39,798 nt of DNA from Pedosphaera sp. (lineage in GTDB: Bacteria > Verrucomicrobiota > Verrucomicrobiia > Limisphaerales > Pedosphaeraceae): contig JAQGPA010000116.1 in the NCBI GenBank assembly GCA_028293325.1, forward strand, positions 1 through 39,798, in the 5' to 3' direction. Positions 16,872-24,048 of the stretch are shown here, piece after piece. How positions within the stretch are numbered: the stretch's first letter is position 1; the number at the start of each line of letters is the position of its first letter. The position numbers and the translations under genes are program-made. The notes beneath the pieces were generated by a model, which saw only the letters and a list, made by a program, of their open reading frames with translations, was not told the origin of the DNA and ran no database searches.

Positions 16872-17224
16872 AGCCAAAAACCTCTGCCAAAACACAATTG
16901 CGCCCTAAGCCGATAATTTGCCAACCATTCTTTTCCTTCTCCCCGCGCAAGCGAGGAGAGCGGGAGCGCGGAATTTATTCCGCTTCACCTTAATCATGAC
17001 CGGCGATCAGAAAACTGCATGCCCTGCTTTACCAACCGACGCATTCCACTCCCTTGATGGCCCGTGCGGATGCACTCGGATGGGAGCGGGTACGGGGTGA
17101 GGGGTGCCAAACGCTCGTCCCATTTGTTTAATTATTTGTGTTTTAAATCAAGCCATGGAGTTTGGACCGCCTCAGTGCAATTCCGCACTCCACACTCCGC
17201 ATTCAAAAGGGCTCCATTTCAATT
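16872..17224. other. Intergenic region within the tRNA array
   Basis: No tRNA-like fold or credible gene seen. One hairpin, GCGGAAT-TT-ATTCCGC near 16966-16982, has no T tract. Confidence 0.4.
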
Positions 17225-17299
17225 CAGGATCGTGGTGTAATAGCAGCATCTCTCCCTGTGAAGGAGACGGTCCGGGTGCAAATCCCGGCTTCCTGACCA
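17225..17299 (+). tRNA. tRNA-His(GTG)-like
   Basis: Acceptor only five pairs (CAGGA/TCCTG), A-CCA. Anticodon arm TCTCC-CTGTGAA-GGAGA, T arm CCGGG-TGCAAAT-CCCGG, D loop TAATAGCAG. It lacks the extra G-1 and C73 that identify normal tRNA-His. D-loop GCA complements T-loop TGC. Confidence 0.76.
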
Positions 17300-17349
17300 A
17301 TCTTAGTCCATTCGATGGGCCGCCAGTTGCAGGTTATCTCACTGCCAAT

Positions 17350-17438
17350 GAAACAGAACGAGGCTGTAGCTCAAGCGCGACAGAGCAGCCGGACGAAAGT
17401 CCGGAAGTCGCAGGTTTGAGGCCTGCCTTCCTGTTTCG
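17350..17438 (+). ncRNA. tRNA-like RNA with GNRA loop in place of the anticodon
   Basis: Acceptor GAAACAG/CTGTTTC, D arm GCTC...GAGC, T arm GCAGG-TTTGAGG-CCTGC. The anticodon arm is CCGGAC-GAAA-GTCCGG, a perfect GNRA tetraloop hairpin, so no codon can be read. About ten extra bases (AACGAGGCT) separate acceptor and D arm. No standard CCA directly after the acceptor (GACTCCA follows). Confidence 0.65.
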
Positions 17439-17486
17439 ACTCCACAGCAATTCTTGTCCATCGAGTCTTTAGACGGGCCGTTGAGT

Positions 17487-17560
17487 TTGGCTTATCGTAA
17501 GCGGGCAACCGCAAGCGGGTGCAATTCCCGCGAAACCGGGCAACCGGTTGATGTCCCAGT
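17487..17560 (+). ncRNA. Second anticodon-less tRNA-like RNA
   Basis: A row of four hairpins: GCTTA-TCG-TAAGC (D-arm position), GCGG-GCAA-CCGC (anticodon position, GNRA loop), GCGGG-TGCAATT-CCCGC (T arm with the array's typical loop) and ACCGG-GCAA-CCGGT. The acceptor stem is poorly defined, so ends are approximate. Confidence 0.45.
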
Positions 17561-17622
17561 TCGTCCCTTTTCCGTCGGTTTTTCAGCGGGCCGTAGATTG
17601 TGGATCATCGGAACTTGCTCAG

Positions 17623-17698
17623 TGGCGATGGAAATCTGTCCTCTGCTCGTGAAGAGTAGCCCAGAAGAAAGAGGTGGCAGTAAACATCCACCATCGCT
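17623..17698 (+). ncRNA. Third tRNA-like structured RNA
   Basis: GGCGAT pairs with ATCGCT at the ends; inside are GGA...TCC, CTGCTC-GTGAA-GAGTAG and GGTGG...CCACC, laid out like D, anticodon and T arms. The middle loop GTGAA is GNRA-like rather than an anticodon loop. No CCA. Could also be an unrelated structured RNA. Confidence 0.35.
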
Positions 17699-17768
17699 CT
17701 TTGTCTGCCATGGAGAAACCGGGCTTTTGATTCATCTTTCGATCACCGCATTTTGCGCCGCGTTTTGT

Positions 17769-20700
17769 TTAATGCACGCCGATGCGATAGAAAGACGGCC
17801 CACCACTGCTGGCCGTGGCGTCGGAGTAAGTTTGCAACCCTCCAACTCCGGGAATGTTTGTGGCGATTATTTGGAACGGCGATACCGCCCCGAGATTGGT
17901 CGCCCGTTCAACCCAATAGCTTCGTGTGGCGACGCTTTGCCACGTCACGCTTGCGCTCGCGGCGCTGGTGGTGACACTTACGATGCGAAACGCCGACAGT
18001 GCGTTGGTTGGAACCGTATCCGCACGCCACTCGCTGTAGTTGTTCACGCCATCGCCGTCCGAGTCCGCGGATGCCCCAGAAGCCGTAGTCGGCAGTCCAA
18101 AGCCCTGCATCCATGAAAAATATCCGAGTAACGCCGGGGTCTGACATTCGTAAGCACCCATGTCCACTGTGGCGGCAACGATGCGCGGATCGCCATCCAA
18201 GTCGGCACCCGCTGGCGCGTAAACATTCGTGCCGGCATTGATACAAGGAGAATTGGTTTGCAACTGAAAGTTGCCACCAGACTGATCCACAAAGAGTGGA
18301 GCGTTGGTAATATTGCCCGCGCCGATGCCAGGCAAGGACGTCGAGCAGCAATAGTTTAGGGCTCCGCCGAACCAGTCCGGGGAGTCCGGCGAAACCACGA
18401 CGGTATTGGAAACGACTATCGAATTCCACACCGTGCAGGAATCAACTCCGCCACCCCGATAGTATGCCAAATTTCCAGCCACGGTGCAGTTGGCGAGCGT
18501 AGTACCCACACCGCTGGGATTGGCCGCCGCTCCGCCGCCCACCGAGCCTGTCGCGGAATTGCCCGTGAGCAGGCAATTATACAAGAATCCGCCGGTGGCA
18601 CCTCCGCCTTGATACCCGGAGCTGTTTTGTCGCAGCACGCAATTCGTGCCGATGCTGTTGTAACATCCTCCGCCCATCGCTGCCGAATTGCTGAGCATCA
18701 GGCAGCCGACCAAGGTGGACGCGGCCGCGCCACCACCGCTGTTTCCCGCGGTGTTGGCGACCAGAGTGCAGTTTCTCAGCGTGCTGTTGTTGGCTCCGCC
18801 ACCGTCCTTTCCCGAATTTCCTATCACCGCGCAGCTTATCAGTGTGCTGTCAACGGCCCCGCCCCCCGATGCCGGATGAGAGTTCGGGGTGTCTGTAATA
18901 TTGGATACGAGCGTGCAACTCACCAGCGTGCAACTGCTGGCTCCGCCGCCACTGACAGGCCCGTAGCCAACAATCGCCGTATTATTTGACAACAGGCAGC
19001 CGCTTATCATGCTCAAATAGGCGGCACCGCCGGAGCCAGTGGCGGAGTTGGCGATGAGCGAGCAGTTGCTCAAGGATGCGCCACGAATGCCACCGCCAAA
19101 AACATTGGCCCTATTGCTTATAAGCAAGCAGCTCGAAACAACAGCGTTGGTGGATTCGCACCAGGCGCCGCCACCGGATTGTTCCTTGTAGCCATCTCCG
19201 GCGGCCCGTGTGGCACCGTTCAGCAGGGTAAACCCGCTCAGCGTTGCCCCATTGGTCAGGTATACGCAACGCACCGCGCTGTCACCAATGATCGGGTTGC
19301 CCTGGATGACCGTCGTCGCAGGGCCGTTCACGCTCTGGACGACAACGGGTTTGTTGATGACCACCCGATTGGTCAGCGCACCGTACACGACTCGCCCGCC
19401 CGATTGGTAGGTTCCATTCGTAACTAGAATATGCGCGCCGTACACCACCGCATCCACCGCATCCTGAATGTTGGTCGCCGCCGTTTGCCACGAGTCGAAA
19501 GGCGGCACCGGATTAGACGAACCGGGATCCACATAAGAAAGCGGAGGAGGTATGACATGAATCACGTAGACACCGCTCACACCGCCGGGGTTGCTGCTGT
19601 CGAAGATCGTCAACGTCACCGGGTAATCGCCGGGTGCTGTCCAGGAGTGTGTTACAAACACCTGATTGGTGACCACCGTCCCGTCCCCAAAATCCCATGA
19701 ATCGGTTCTGCCCCGCGAAAACATTCCCTTGAAGCTTGCGGTGATGCCAACGACGACGGTGGTGTAGTCGCACTGGATGCTGACGGTGGCCGGGTTGGGC
19801 TGTTGATATTCATAAGCGCCCATGTCCGCAGTGCCATTGGCAATGCGCAGGTTGCCGTCCAAATCGGTGAGACTGCCCACGTAACCGTTGGTGCCGGCAT
19901 CTATCCCGCCAGAGCCAGCCTGGAGATGAAAGTCGCCGCCCGCCTGATTTACAAAAATCGGCGCGGTTGTGATGTTCCCCACCCCGCCGGCATCCGGCGT
20001 GCAGCAATAGCTGTACGTGCAGCCGTAAGTGTTCGGGCCGGTCGGGCCGGAGTTATAATAAATGATGCAGTTATACAGTGTGGCGCTGTAAGCTCCCCCG
20101 CCGTAACTCGCGGAATTGCCCACCAACGTGCAGTTGATCAAGGTCGTGGTCCAGTACACTCCTCCGCCGTAACCACCACTGCCGCTATTATTTCGCAGCA
20201 CGCAGTTTACCAGGGTGCCGCCGCTCACGCCCCCGCCGCCATAGCCCGCCTGATTGGCGACAATGGTGCAGTTTGTTAGGGTGGAATTGTACGCACCGCC
20301 AGCGTTTTGATCCGCCCGGTTATTGGAAAGCGTGCAATTGATGAGCGTGGAGGCGTTCGCACCGCCACCCGATGAACCGGCGCCGAGGACTTTGTTGCCT
20401 GACAGTGTGCAATTCGTGAGGACCGAGCCGGACACGCCACCGCCCACGGTTGCGCCCGAGCCATTGCAGACATTATTATTGATCGTGCAATTCGCCAGGA
20501 AGCCACCCACTGCCCCCGCACCGCTGCCGCCGTTGACCAAAGTCGAGTTGCCGGTGATCGTGCAGTTGAGAAGTGTCGAATTATACGCTCCGCCGCCGCT
20601 GCCCGCGAACACAACCGAGTTGCTGGAAACGGTGCAATTGCTCAACGTTCCCGAATAAACGCCGCCGCCGAATTTTCCCGAGTTGACGCTAACTTTGCAG

Positions 20701-21140
20701 TTGAACAGTTGGGCATTGGTCGATGTGCAATACGCCCCGCCGCCATTCACTGCTGTGCCGTTGGTCAGGGTAAATCCAGACAACACCGCACCATTAGTCA
20801 AATAAACGCACCTCATGGTCTTGGCTCCGTCGATCACAGTCGCCGCCGAACCATTGACGCTCTCAATGCTGACAGGCTTGGTCGCAGCCACTCGATTGGT
20901 CGTGCCATCGGCGGCAAGACCACTGCCGGACTGATAAACACCGTTCGTGACGAGAATCTGATCGCCGGGAACGGCGACATCAATCGCGTCCTGAATATTC
21001 GTCGCAGCCGTGGCCCAAGTGTTGTAAGGAACAGAAGGATTGGCGTTGTTGACACTCACGTAATAGACCGCGGCTGAAGACGTGATGGATTGGAAGGCGA
21101 AGAGGAGAATCGCTGACAAAGTCGTGTGACAAGGTTTCAT
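17769..21140 (-). CDS. Giant secreted beta-helix/PKD protein
   Basis: 1123 residues with an N-terminal signal peptide (about 1-24). Two long right-handed parallel beta-helix domains made of short GGGA-x-x-STL-NCT-type repeats occupy ~25-445 and ~532-1000. Each ends in a 'choice-of-anchor Q' motif: DLDGNLRIANGTADMGAYEY and DLDGDPRIVAATVDMGAYEC. A PKD domain (DSWDFGDGT, THSWTAPGDYPVTLTI) lies between (~448-530). Near 1027 is a calcium-binding thrombospondin-3-like DSDGDGVNNYSEW, followed by a beta-sandwich. Typical Verrucomicrobia surface or polysaccharide-binding protein. It is transcribed against the tRNA array and splits it into two parts. Confidence 0.87.
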   Translation of the reverse strand: MKPCHTTLSAILLFAFQSITSSAAVYYVSVNNANPSVPYNTWATAATNIQDAIDVAVPGDQILVTNGVYQSGSGLAADGTTNRVAATKPVSIESVNGSAATVIDGAKTMRCVYLTNGAVLSGFTLTNGTAVNGGGAYCTSTNAQLFNCKVSVNSGKFGGGVYSGTLSNCTVSSNSVVFAGSGGGAYNSTLLNCTITGNSTLVNGGSGAGAVGGFLANCTINNNVCNGSGATVGGGVSGSVLTNCTLSGNKVLGAGSSGGGANASTLINCTLSNNRADQNAGGAYNSTLTNCTIVANQAGYGGGGVSGGTLVNCVLRNNSGSGGYGGGVYWTTTLINCTLVGNSASYGGGAYSATLYNCIIYYNSGPTGPNTYGCTYSYCCTPDAGGVGNITTAPIFVNQAGGDFHLQAGSGGIDAGTNGYVGSLTDLDGNLRIANGTADMGAYEYQQPNPATVSIQCDYTTVVVGITASFKGMFSRGRTDSWDFGDGTVVTNQVFVTHSWTAPGDYPVTLTIFDSSNPGGVSGVYVIHVIPPPLSYVDPGSSNPVPPFDSWQTAATNIQDAVDAVVYGAHILVTNGTYQSGGRVVYGALTNRVVINKPVVVQSVNGPATTVIQGNPIIGDSAVRCVYLTNGATLSGFTLLNGATRAAGDGYKEQSGGGAWCESTNAVVSSCLLISNRANVFGGGIRGASLSNCSLIANSATGSGGAAYLSMISGCLLSNNTAIVGYGPVSGGGASSCTLVSCTLVSNITDTPNSHPASGGGAVDSTLISCAVIGNSGKDGGGANNSTLRNCTLVANTAGNSGGGAAASTLVGCLMLSNSAAMGGGCYNSIGTNCVLRQNSSGYQGGGATGGFLYNCLLTGNSATGSVGGGAAANPSGVGTTLANCTVAGNLAYYRGGGVDSCTVWNSIVVSNTVVVSPDSPDWFGGALNYCCSTSLPGIGAGNITNAPLFVDQSGGNFQLQTNSPCINAGTNVYAPAGADLDGDPRIVAATVDMGAYECQTPALLGYFSWMQGFGLPTTASGASADSDGDGVNNYSEWRADTVPTNALSAFRIVSVTTSAASASVTWQSVATRSYWVERATNLGAVSPFQIIATNIPGVGGLQTYSDATASSGGPSFYRIGVH

Positions 21141-21471
21141 GTGCTTCCTTTAGGGTGACGCTTTTTTACCATATCTTTTTTGACATTCAAGCGCGAAAAG
21201 CGGTTTGGAACGTGCAAGCTCACAACCCCGCAATTTTTCCGTGCAACTCCGGACGCAGGTTTCAAGAACTGTTGCCTGCGCTCAGGACGCTTTGACGGCG
21301 CGCTCCGGAACCACTTTTTTCCGCGAATAGTCGCGCGAAGCGCATTGGCCGTGCGCAAGCACTTTCTGCGGGCCGAATAACCTGGATTATCTATGAAACG
21401 ACCCCAGGCTAATTAACTTGCCCGCAGTTCAAACAACACAATCATTGCCGAAAGTTGACGGCACACTACTT
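21141..21471. other. Intergenic region between beta-helix gene and second tRNA cluster
   Basis: Should carry the promoter of the beta-helix gene. Small fold GTGC-GCAA-GCAC near 21352 and a T-arm-like TCCG-TGCAACTC-CGGA near 21238-21253 may be remnants of array tRNAs. No credible gene. Confidence 0.35.
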
Positions 21472-21483
21472 AAGGAGGTCACT

Positions 21484-21543
21484 ATGACCATTAATTATCC
21501 AAAGCTTTTCAACCGACGTAATCGCGGACTTTGTCCGCGGTGA
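21484..21543 (+). CDS. Leader-peptide-like micro-ORF (19 aa)
   Basis: The best Shine-Dalgarno in the region, AAGGAGG at 21472-21478, stands five bases before ATG. The peptide is MTINYPKLFNRRNRGLCPR. Its last codons lie in an inverted repeat (CGCGGAC-TTT-GTCCGCG inside TAATC...GATTA, about 21519-21546). A strong ribosome-binding site plus a terminal hairpin is the layout of a regulatory leader; it lies 57 bases before the second tRNA cluster. Too short for statistical support. Confidence 0.45.
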   Translation: MTINYPKLFNRRNRGLCPR

Positions 21544-21554
21544 TTAATCAACGC

Positions 21555-21576
21555 GGGCGGAAGTGTAAACTTCCGC
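21555..21576 (+). other. Perfect inverted repeat before second tRNA cluster
   Basis: GGCGGAAGT pairs with ACTTCCGCC across GTAA. No T tract follows, so it may be a processing or antitermination element rather than a terminator. Confidence 0.55.
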
Positions 21577-21599
21577 CGGCACCTTTCATGTATCCCGTT

Positions 21600-21651
21600 G
21601 GCCGAGCAGCCCATCCGCCCAACGGGAGTGCAAGTCTCTCCATCGGCTCCA
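21600..21651 (+). ncRNA. Truncated tRNA-like remnant
   Basis: GGCCGA pairs with TCGGCT directly before CCA. The T arm GAG-TGCAAGT-CTC has the array-type loop, but only ~50 bases remain and no proper anticodon arm is found. An alternative strong pairing is CCCGTTGG/CCAACGGG. Confidence 0.45.
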
Positions 21652-21655
21652 TTTT

Positions 21656-21731
21656 GCTCCCGTAGCTCAACCTATAGAGCGCCGCACTTCGAATGCGGAG
21701 GTTGCAGCCGAAATTCCTGCCGGGAGCACCA
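21656..21731 (+). tRNA. tRNA-Arg(TCG), altered T arm
   Basis: Acceptor GCTCCCG/CGGGAGC, A-CCA. D arm GCTC-AACCTATA-GAGC, anticodon arm CCGCA-CTTCGAA-TGCGG. T arm GCAG(C)-CGAAATT-(C)CTGC with one mismatch. No clear D/T triplet complementarity. Confidence 0.8.
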
Positions 21732-21737
21732 ATTCAT

Positions 21738-21814
21738 GCCGCGTTAGCCCAACTACCAGAGGCGCTCCGCTTAGAACGGAGAGGTTGAGGGTGGAAATCC
21801 CTCACGCGGCACCA
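21738..21814 (+). tRNA. tRNA-Leu(TAG) with short variable loop
   Basis: Acceptor GCCGCGT/ACGCGGC, A-CCA. Anticodon arm CTCCG-CTTAGAA-CGGAG. Variable loop only ~5 bases, against the long arm of normal bacterial Leu tRNAs. T arm GAGGG-TGGAAAT-CCCTC. D-loop CCA complements T-loop TGG, a compensated version of the usual GCA/TGC. Confidence 0.8.
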
Positions 21815-21819
21815 TTTCA

Positions 21820-21904
21820 CGGCGACTGGCTTTAGCGGGAATAGCAGACCCCGGCGACTTAAAATCGCCGAGCCTTCCGGGTGCGAGTCCCGGGTCGCCG
21901 ACCG
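21820..21904 (+). tRNA. tRNA-Leu(TAA), CCA not encoded
   Basis: Acceptor CGGCGAC/GTCGCCG, discriminator A, then CCG because the next tRNA begins at 21903. Anticodon arm GGCGA-CTTAAAA-TCGCC. Variable region ~7 bases. T arm CCGGG-TGCGAGT-CCCGG; D loop contains AATAGCAG. D-loop GCA complements TGC. Confidence 0.8.
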
Positions 21905-21986
21905 GCGTGTGGTTAATCGGGAACAGCAGACCGGTTCGACTCAAGATCGAACAGCCTTGGGAGTGCAAGTCTCCCCACGCCGACCA
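21903..21986 (+). tRNA. tRNA-Leu(CAA)
   Basis: Acceptor CGGCGTG/CACGCCG, A-CCA. Anticodon arm GTTCGA-CTCAAGA-TCGAAC, short variable region, T arm GGGAG-TGCAAGT-CTCCC. D loop contains AACAGCAG; GCA complements TGC. Starts one base after the body of the preceding tRNA. Confidence 0.82.
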
Positions 21987-22054
21987 ATAATCCCATGAAG
22001 GCTGGCCGCCATTAAAGTGATGCAACGAATCCTTAATCCGCGTCCCGGACGGGA

Positions 22055-22885
22055 CTACCCGGACCTTTTTTTCAAGAGCCGCGATGCAACCACCAGCAGG
22101 ATCAAGCCCCCGATGGCAACGGTGGCGTAAAGCGCACGCGTTTGTCTCGGGATTTTGCGGATGCTTTCAAATGACTGGCCTGGGATGATTTCCTCGGTTT
22201 GGCTCTCGGCCTTGGCCGGTTGAGCGGCCTCCATTGCGGGTGGCGCTTGCAGCCGGTCAATCTCCCCTTCGCACCGGCCAATGATGCGGTAGAGCCGGTT
22301 GATTTCGATCATTTGTGCCTCCGTGAGTTTCGCTTTTGGAAGCGTCCGGTTGGTGTAGAAATATTTGGTCATGGCATTGAATTCCAAATCCTGGCCGAGG
22401 AACACAATGCCCGGATTAAGGTCCGAAGTGACAAATTTATCCCCGGCGTAAGGGAACTCCTGGCTCTGGCGGACGTCAACGGTGTTGAAATCCGGCTTGC
22501 TGGCACCCGGGTGAAACCAGCCGGATTGGGACGTCGAGACAGATATATTGCCGCTCCGGACATAGGCCTTGACTGGCCGGTTCACGATTAGGAGCACGCG
22601 CTGCAAGGCGTTAGTCATCTCCAAATTGACCGCGGCCAACTGTTCCTTCGGAGTTGCAGCCGCAACTGAATTGGTCGAATCGGCCACGGCGGCGTTTTGC
22701 TGGGCATAAAGGTTTGATCCAATATCAAGCCTCGCCAGCATGAACACCGCCAGGAAGCCGCACAGCGGAAACAGACGCCACACGGCTTTGGCCGTTCGAT
22801 TATTTTCATTATCCGTGAGAGTCCTCCGGCCCGGAAGCACGTCGCATTCGCAGCGTATCAAGCGCATATGGCCGCATACTTCCAA
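22055..22885 (-). CDS. Hypothetical membrane-associated protein
   Basis: 276 residues from the first ATG; ATG at 22867 is an alternative. A hydrophobic segment near residues 38-54 (LFPLCGFLAVFMLA) followed by QQN suggests a signal anchor, and a second span lies near the C terminus (LYATVAIGGLILLVVASRLL) before KKRSG. The middle region (about 85-200) is soluble, with KLTEAQMIEINRLYRIIGRCEGEIDRL as a probable helix. No family recognised. Located on the opposite strand between two tRNA clusters. Confidence 0.62.
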   Translation of the reverse strand: MEVCGHMRLIRCECDVLPGRRTLTDNENNRTAKAVWRLFPLCGFLAVFMLARLDIGSNLYAQQNAAVADSTNSVAAATPKEQLAAVNLEMTNALQRVLLIVNRPVKAYVRSGNISVSTSQSGWFHPGASKPDFNTVDVRQSQEFPYAGDKFVTSDLNPGIVFLGQDLEFNAMTKYFYTNRTLPKAKLTEAQMIEINRLYRIIGRCEGEIDRLQAPPAMEAAQPAKAESQTEEIIPGQSFESIRKIPRQTRALYATVAIGGLILLVVASRLLKKRSG

Positions 22886-23022
22886 GCTTCCGCTGAAAGG
22901 TCAACCTTGCTCGAGGAAGAGTGGGGCTCGTCCGGGCCAATCGCAGAAGCAGCACCTCCGGGCGTCACGACTGCTGCCGACCAATTTGGAATGTCAATCG
23001 GCCAAGCGCCGCCGACTGCACT

Positions 23023-23430
23023 TCACTTAATCGGAGGCTTACGCGAACCGAAAAGCTTGGCCGCGACCGCGTGGGTCAGCACTACATCAGGGTCGCGCTG
23101 CAACGCCTCGAAATAATGGCGTGAAAATCCTTCACCTTCTTCCGTGGCAACCAGCAGTTGGCTGGCTTGTTTGATCAAGGCGTCCGCGTCTGCATCCGTC
23201 TTCGGCTCCTTGGCTTCCAACGTTTCATCCATCGCCACGATGAGCTGGGAGAGCGGTTGCAACCAGGCAAACCACGGATCAGTTGTCAGGAGTTGCAGGA
23301 AATGACTCGGCGATGGGATGGTGCCAACGGTTTTTTCGTAACTCACGCGCTCCGAATCCACCAATGCTTTGTGCAGATTCAAAAGCGCGTTTCGCAGATC
23401 CTGCAATCGTTGGCGGATGTCGTTTGTCAC
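23023..23430 (-). CDS. Conserved hypothetical protein, 135 aa
   Basis: A mostly helical protein beginning MTNDIRQRLQDLRNALLNLH, with an invariant-looking DPWFAWLQPLSQLIV segment in the middle. I recall similar short proteins in several phyla but no assigned function. No signal peptide. Opposite in orientation to the tRNA genes on both sides. Confidence 0.68.
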   Translation of the reverse strand: MTNDIRQRLQDLRNALLNLHKALVDSERVSYEKTVGTIPSPSHFLQLLTTDPWFAWLQPLSQLIVAMDETLEAKEPKTDADADALIKQASQLLVATEEGEGFSRHYFEALQRDPDVVLTHAVAAKLFGSRKPPIK

Positions 23431-23508
23431 TCAGCCATTAACGTGGCCTGCCTTTTCGTTTGAGTCAATATTCAACCGGAGTTGGTACCAACCCGCGCGG
23501 CAATTTTA

Positions 23509-23587
23509 ACGCCCCTGAACGCGAAGTAGCTCGAGCGACCTCATGCATGGAGGAATTAAGCCGGTGGAAGAGACCGGCCAGGGGCGT
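23509..23587 (+). ncRNA. Cys(GCA)-like tRNA with inserted bases, no CCA
   Basis: Long acceptor ACGCCCCTG/CAGGGGCGT (9 bp) followed by TTTCCTTTT. Anticodon arm CCTC-ATGCATG-GAGG would read GCA, but position 37 is T. T arm CCGGT-GGAAGAG-ACCGG. Extra AACGCGAA between acceptor and D region matches the layout of the anticodon-less RNA at 17350, so it may be a structural RNA or terminator rather than a tRNA. Confidence 0.5.
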
Positions 23588-23605
23588 TTCCTTTTATCAA
23601 CATTC

Positions 23606-23682
23606 GCTCGCGTAGCCCAACCAGTAGAGGCACGACGTTGAGAACGTCGCCAGTGCAGGTGCAACTCCTGCCGTGAGCACCA
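23606..23682 (+). tRNA. tRNA-Leu(GAG) with short variable loop
   Basis: Acceptor GCTCGCG/CGTGAGC, A-CCA. Anticodon arm CGACG-TTGAGAA-CGTCG, variable loop ~5 bases, T arm GCAGG-TGCAACT-CCTGC, D loop contains CCAGTAG. D-loop GTA pairs with TGC through a wobble. Confidence 0.82.
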
Positions 23683-23688
23683 ATTCAA

Positions 23689-23766
23689 GGAGCTGAAGCC
23701 ACAGCAGACCGGCACCCGACTTTTAATCGGACCACGGTGAGGTTGCAACTACCTCCAGCTCCACCA
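23689..23766 (+). tRNA. tRNA-Lys(TTT), non-canonical elbow
   Basis: Acceptor GGAGCTG/CAGCTCC, A-CCA. Anticodon arm CCGA-CTTTTAA-TCGG, T arm GAGGT-TGCAACT-ACCTC, D loop contains ACAGCAG. GCA complements TGC. Confidence 0.82.
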
Positions 23767-23771
23767 ATTTT

Positions 23772-23845
23772 TGCCTGGTCGGCTAATAGTAGGCCCGCGT
23801 CCTTTGAAGACGCTCGTGATGGTGCGACTCCATCCCCGGCAACCA
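23772..23845 (+). tRNA. tRNA-Gln(TTG), non-canonical elbow
   Basis: Acceptor TGCCTGG/CCCGGCA with one mismatch, A-CCA. D arm GGC-TAATAGTAG-GCC, anticodon arm GCGTC-CTTTGAA-GACGC, T arm GATGG-TGCGACT-CCATC. D-loop GTA pairs with TGC through a wobble. Confidence 0.82.
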
Positions 23846-23854
23846 TTCCTTATT

Positions 23855-23928
23855 CGCCCGGTGGTGAAATAGCATCGCGTCCGGCCTACACCCGGAAGTC
23901 GAGGGGGCAGAACCTTCCCGGGCGACCA
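23855..23928 (+). tRNA. tRNA-Val(TAC), C33 and altered T loop
   Basis: Acceptor CGCCCGG/CCGGGCG, A-CCA. Anticodon arm TCCGG-CCTACAC-CCGGA with C at position 33. T arm GAGGG-GGCAGAA-CCTTC; D region contains AAATAGCATC. Confidence 0.8.
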
Positions 23929-23929
23929 T

Positions 23930-24004
23930 TGCCTCGTTGCATAACCAGCAGTGCGCCGGTCTCTGACACCGGAAGTCCTGGAGCAAAGCCAGGCGAGGCA
24001 GCCA
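23930..24004 (+). tRNA. tRNA-Gln(CTG), last array member
   Basis: Acceptor TGCCTCG/CGAGGCA, discriminator G, CCA. D arm GCA-TAACCAGCAG-TGC, anticodon arm CCGGT-CTCTGAC-ACCGG, T arm CCTGG-AGCAAAG-CCAGG. Confidence 0.82.
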
Positions 24005-24048
24005 CTCTCGAATCAGCAATTGCAGGCTGGCGAGCAGTCGCGCCTGTT

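Noticed and set aside
18400..20750. Tandem DNA repeats or CRISPR
   Set aside because: The periodicity is that of beta-helix coding repeats in the minus-strand giant protein.
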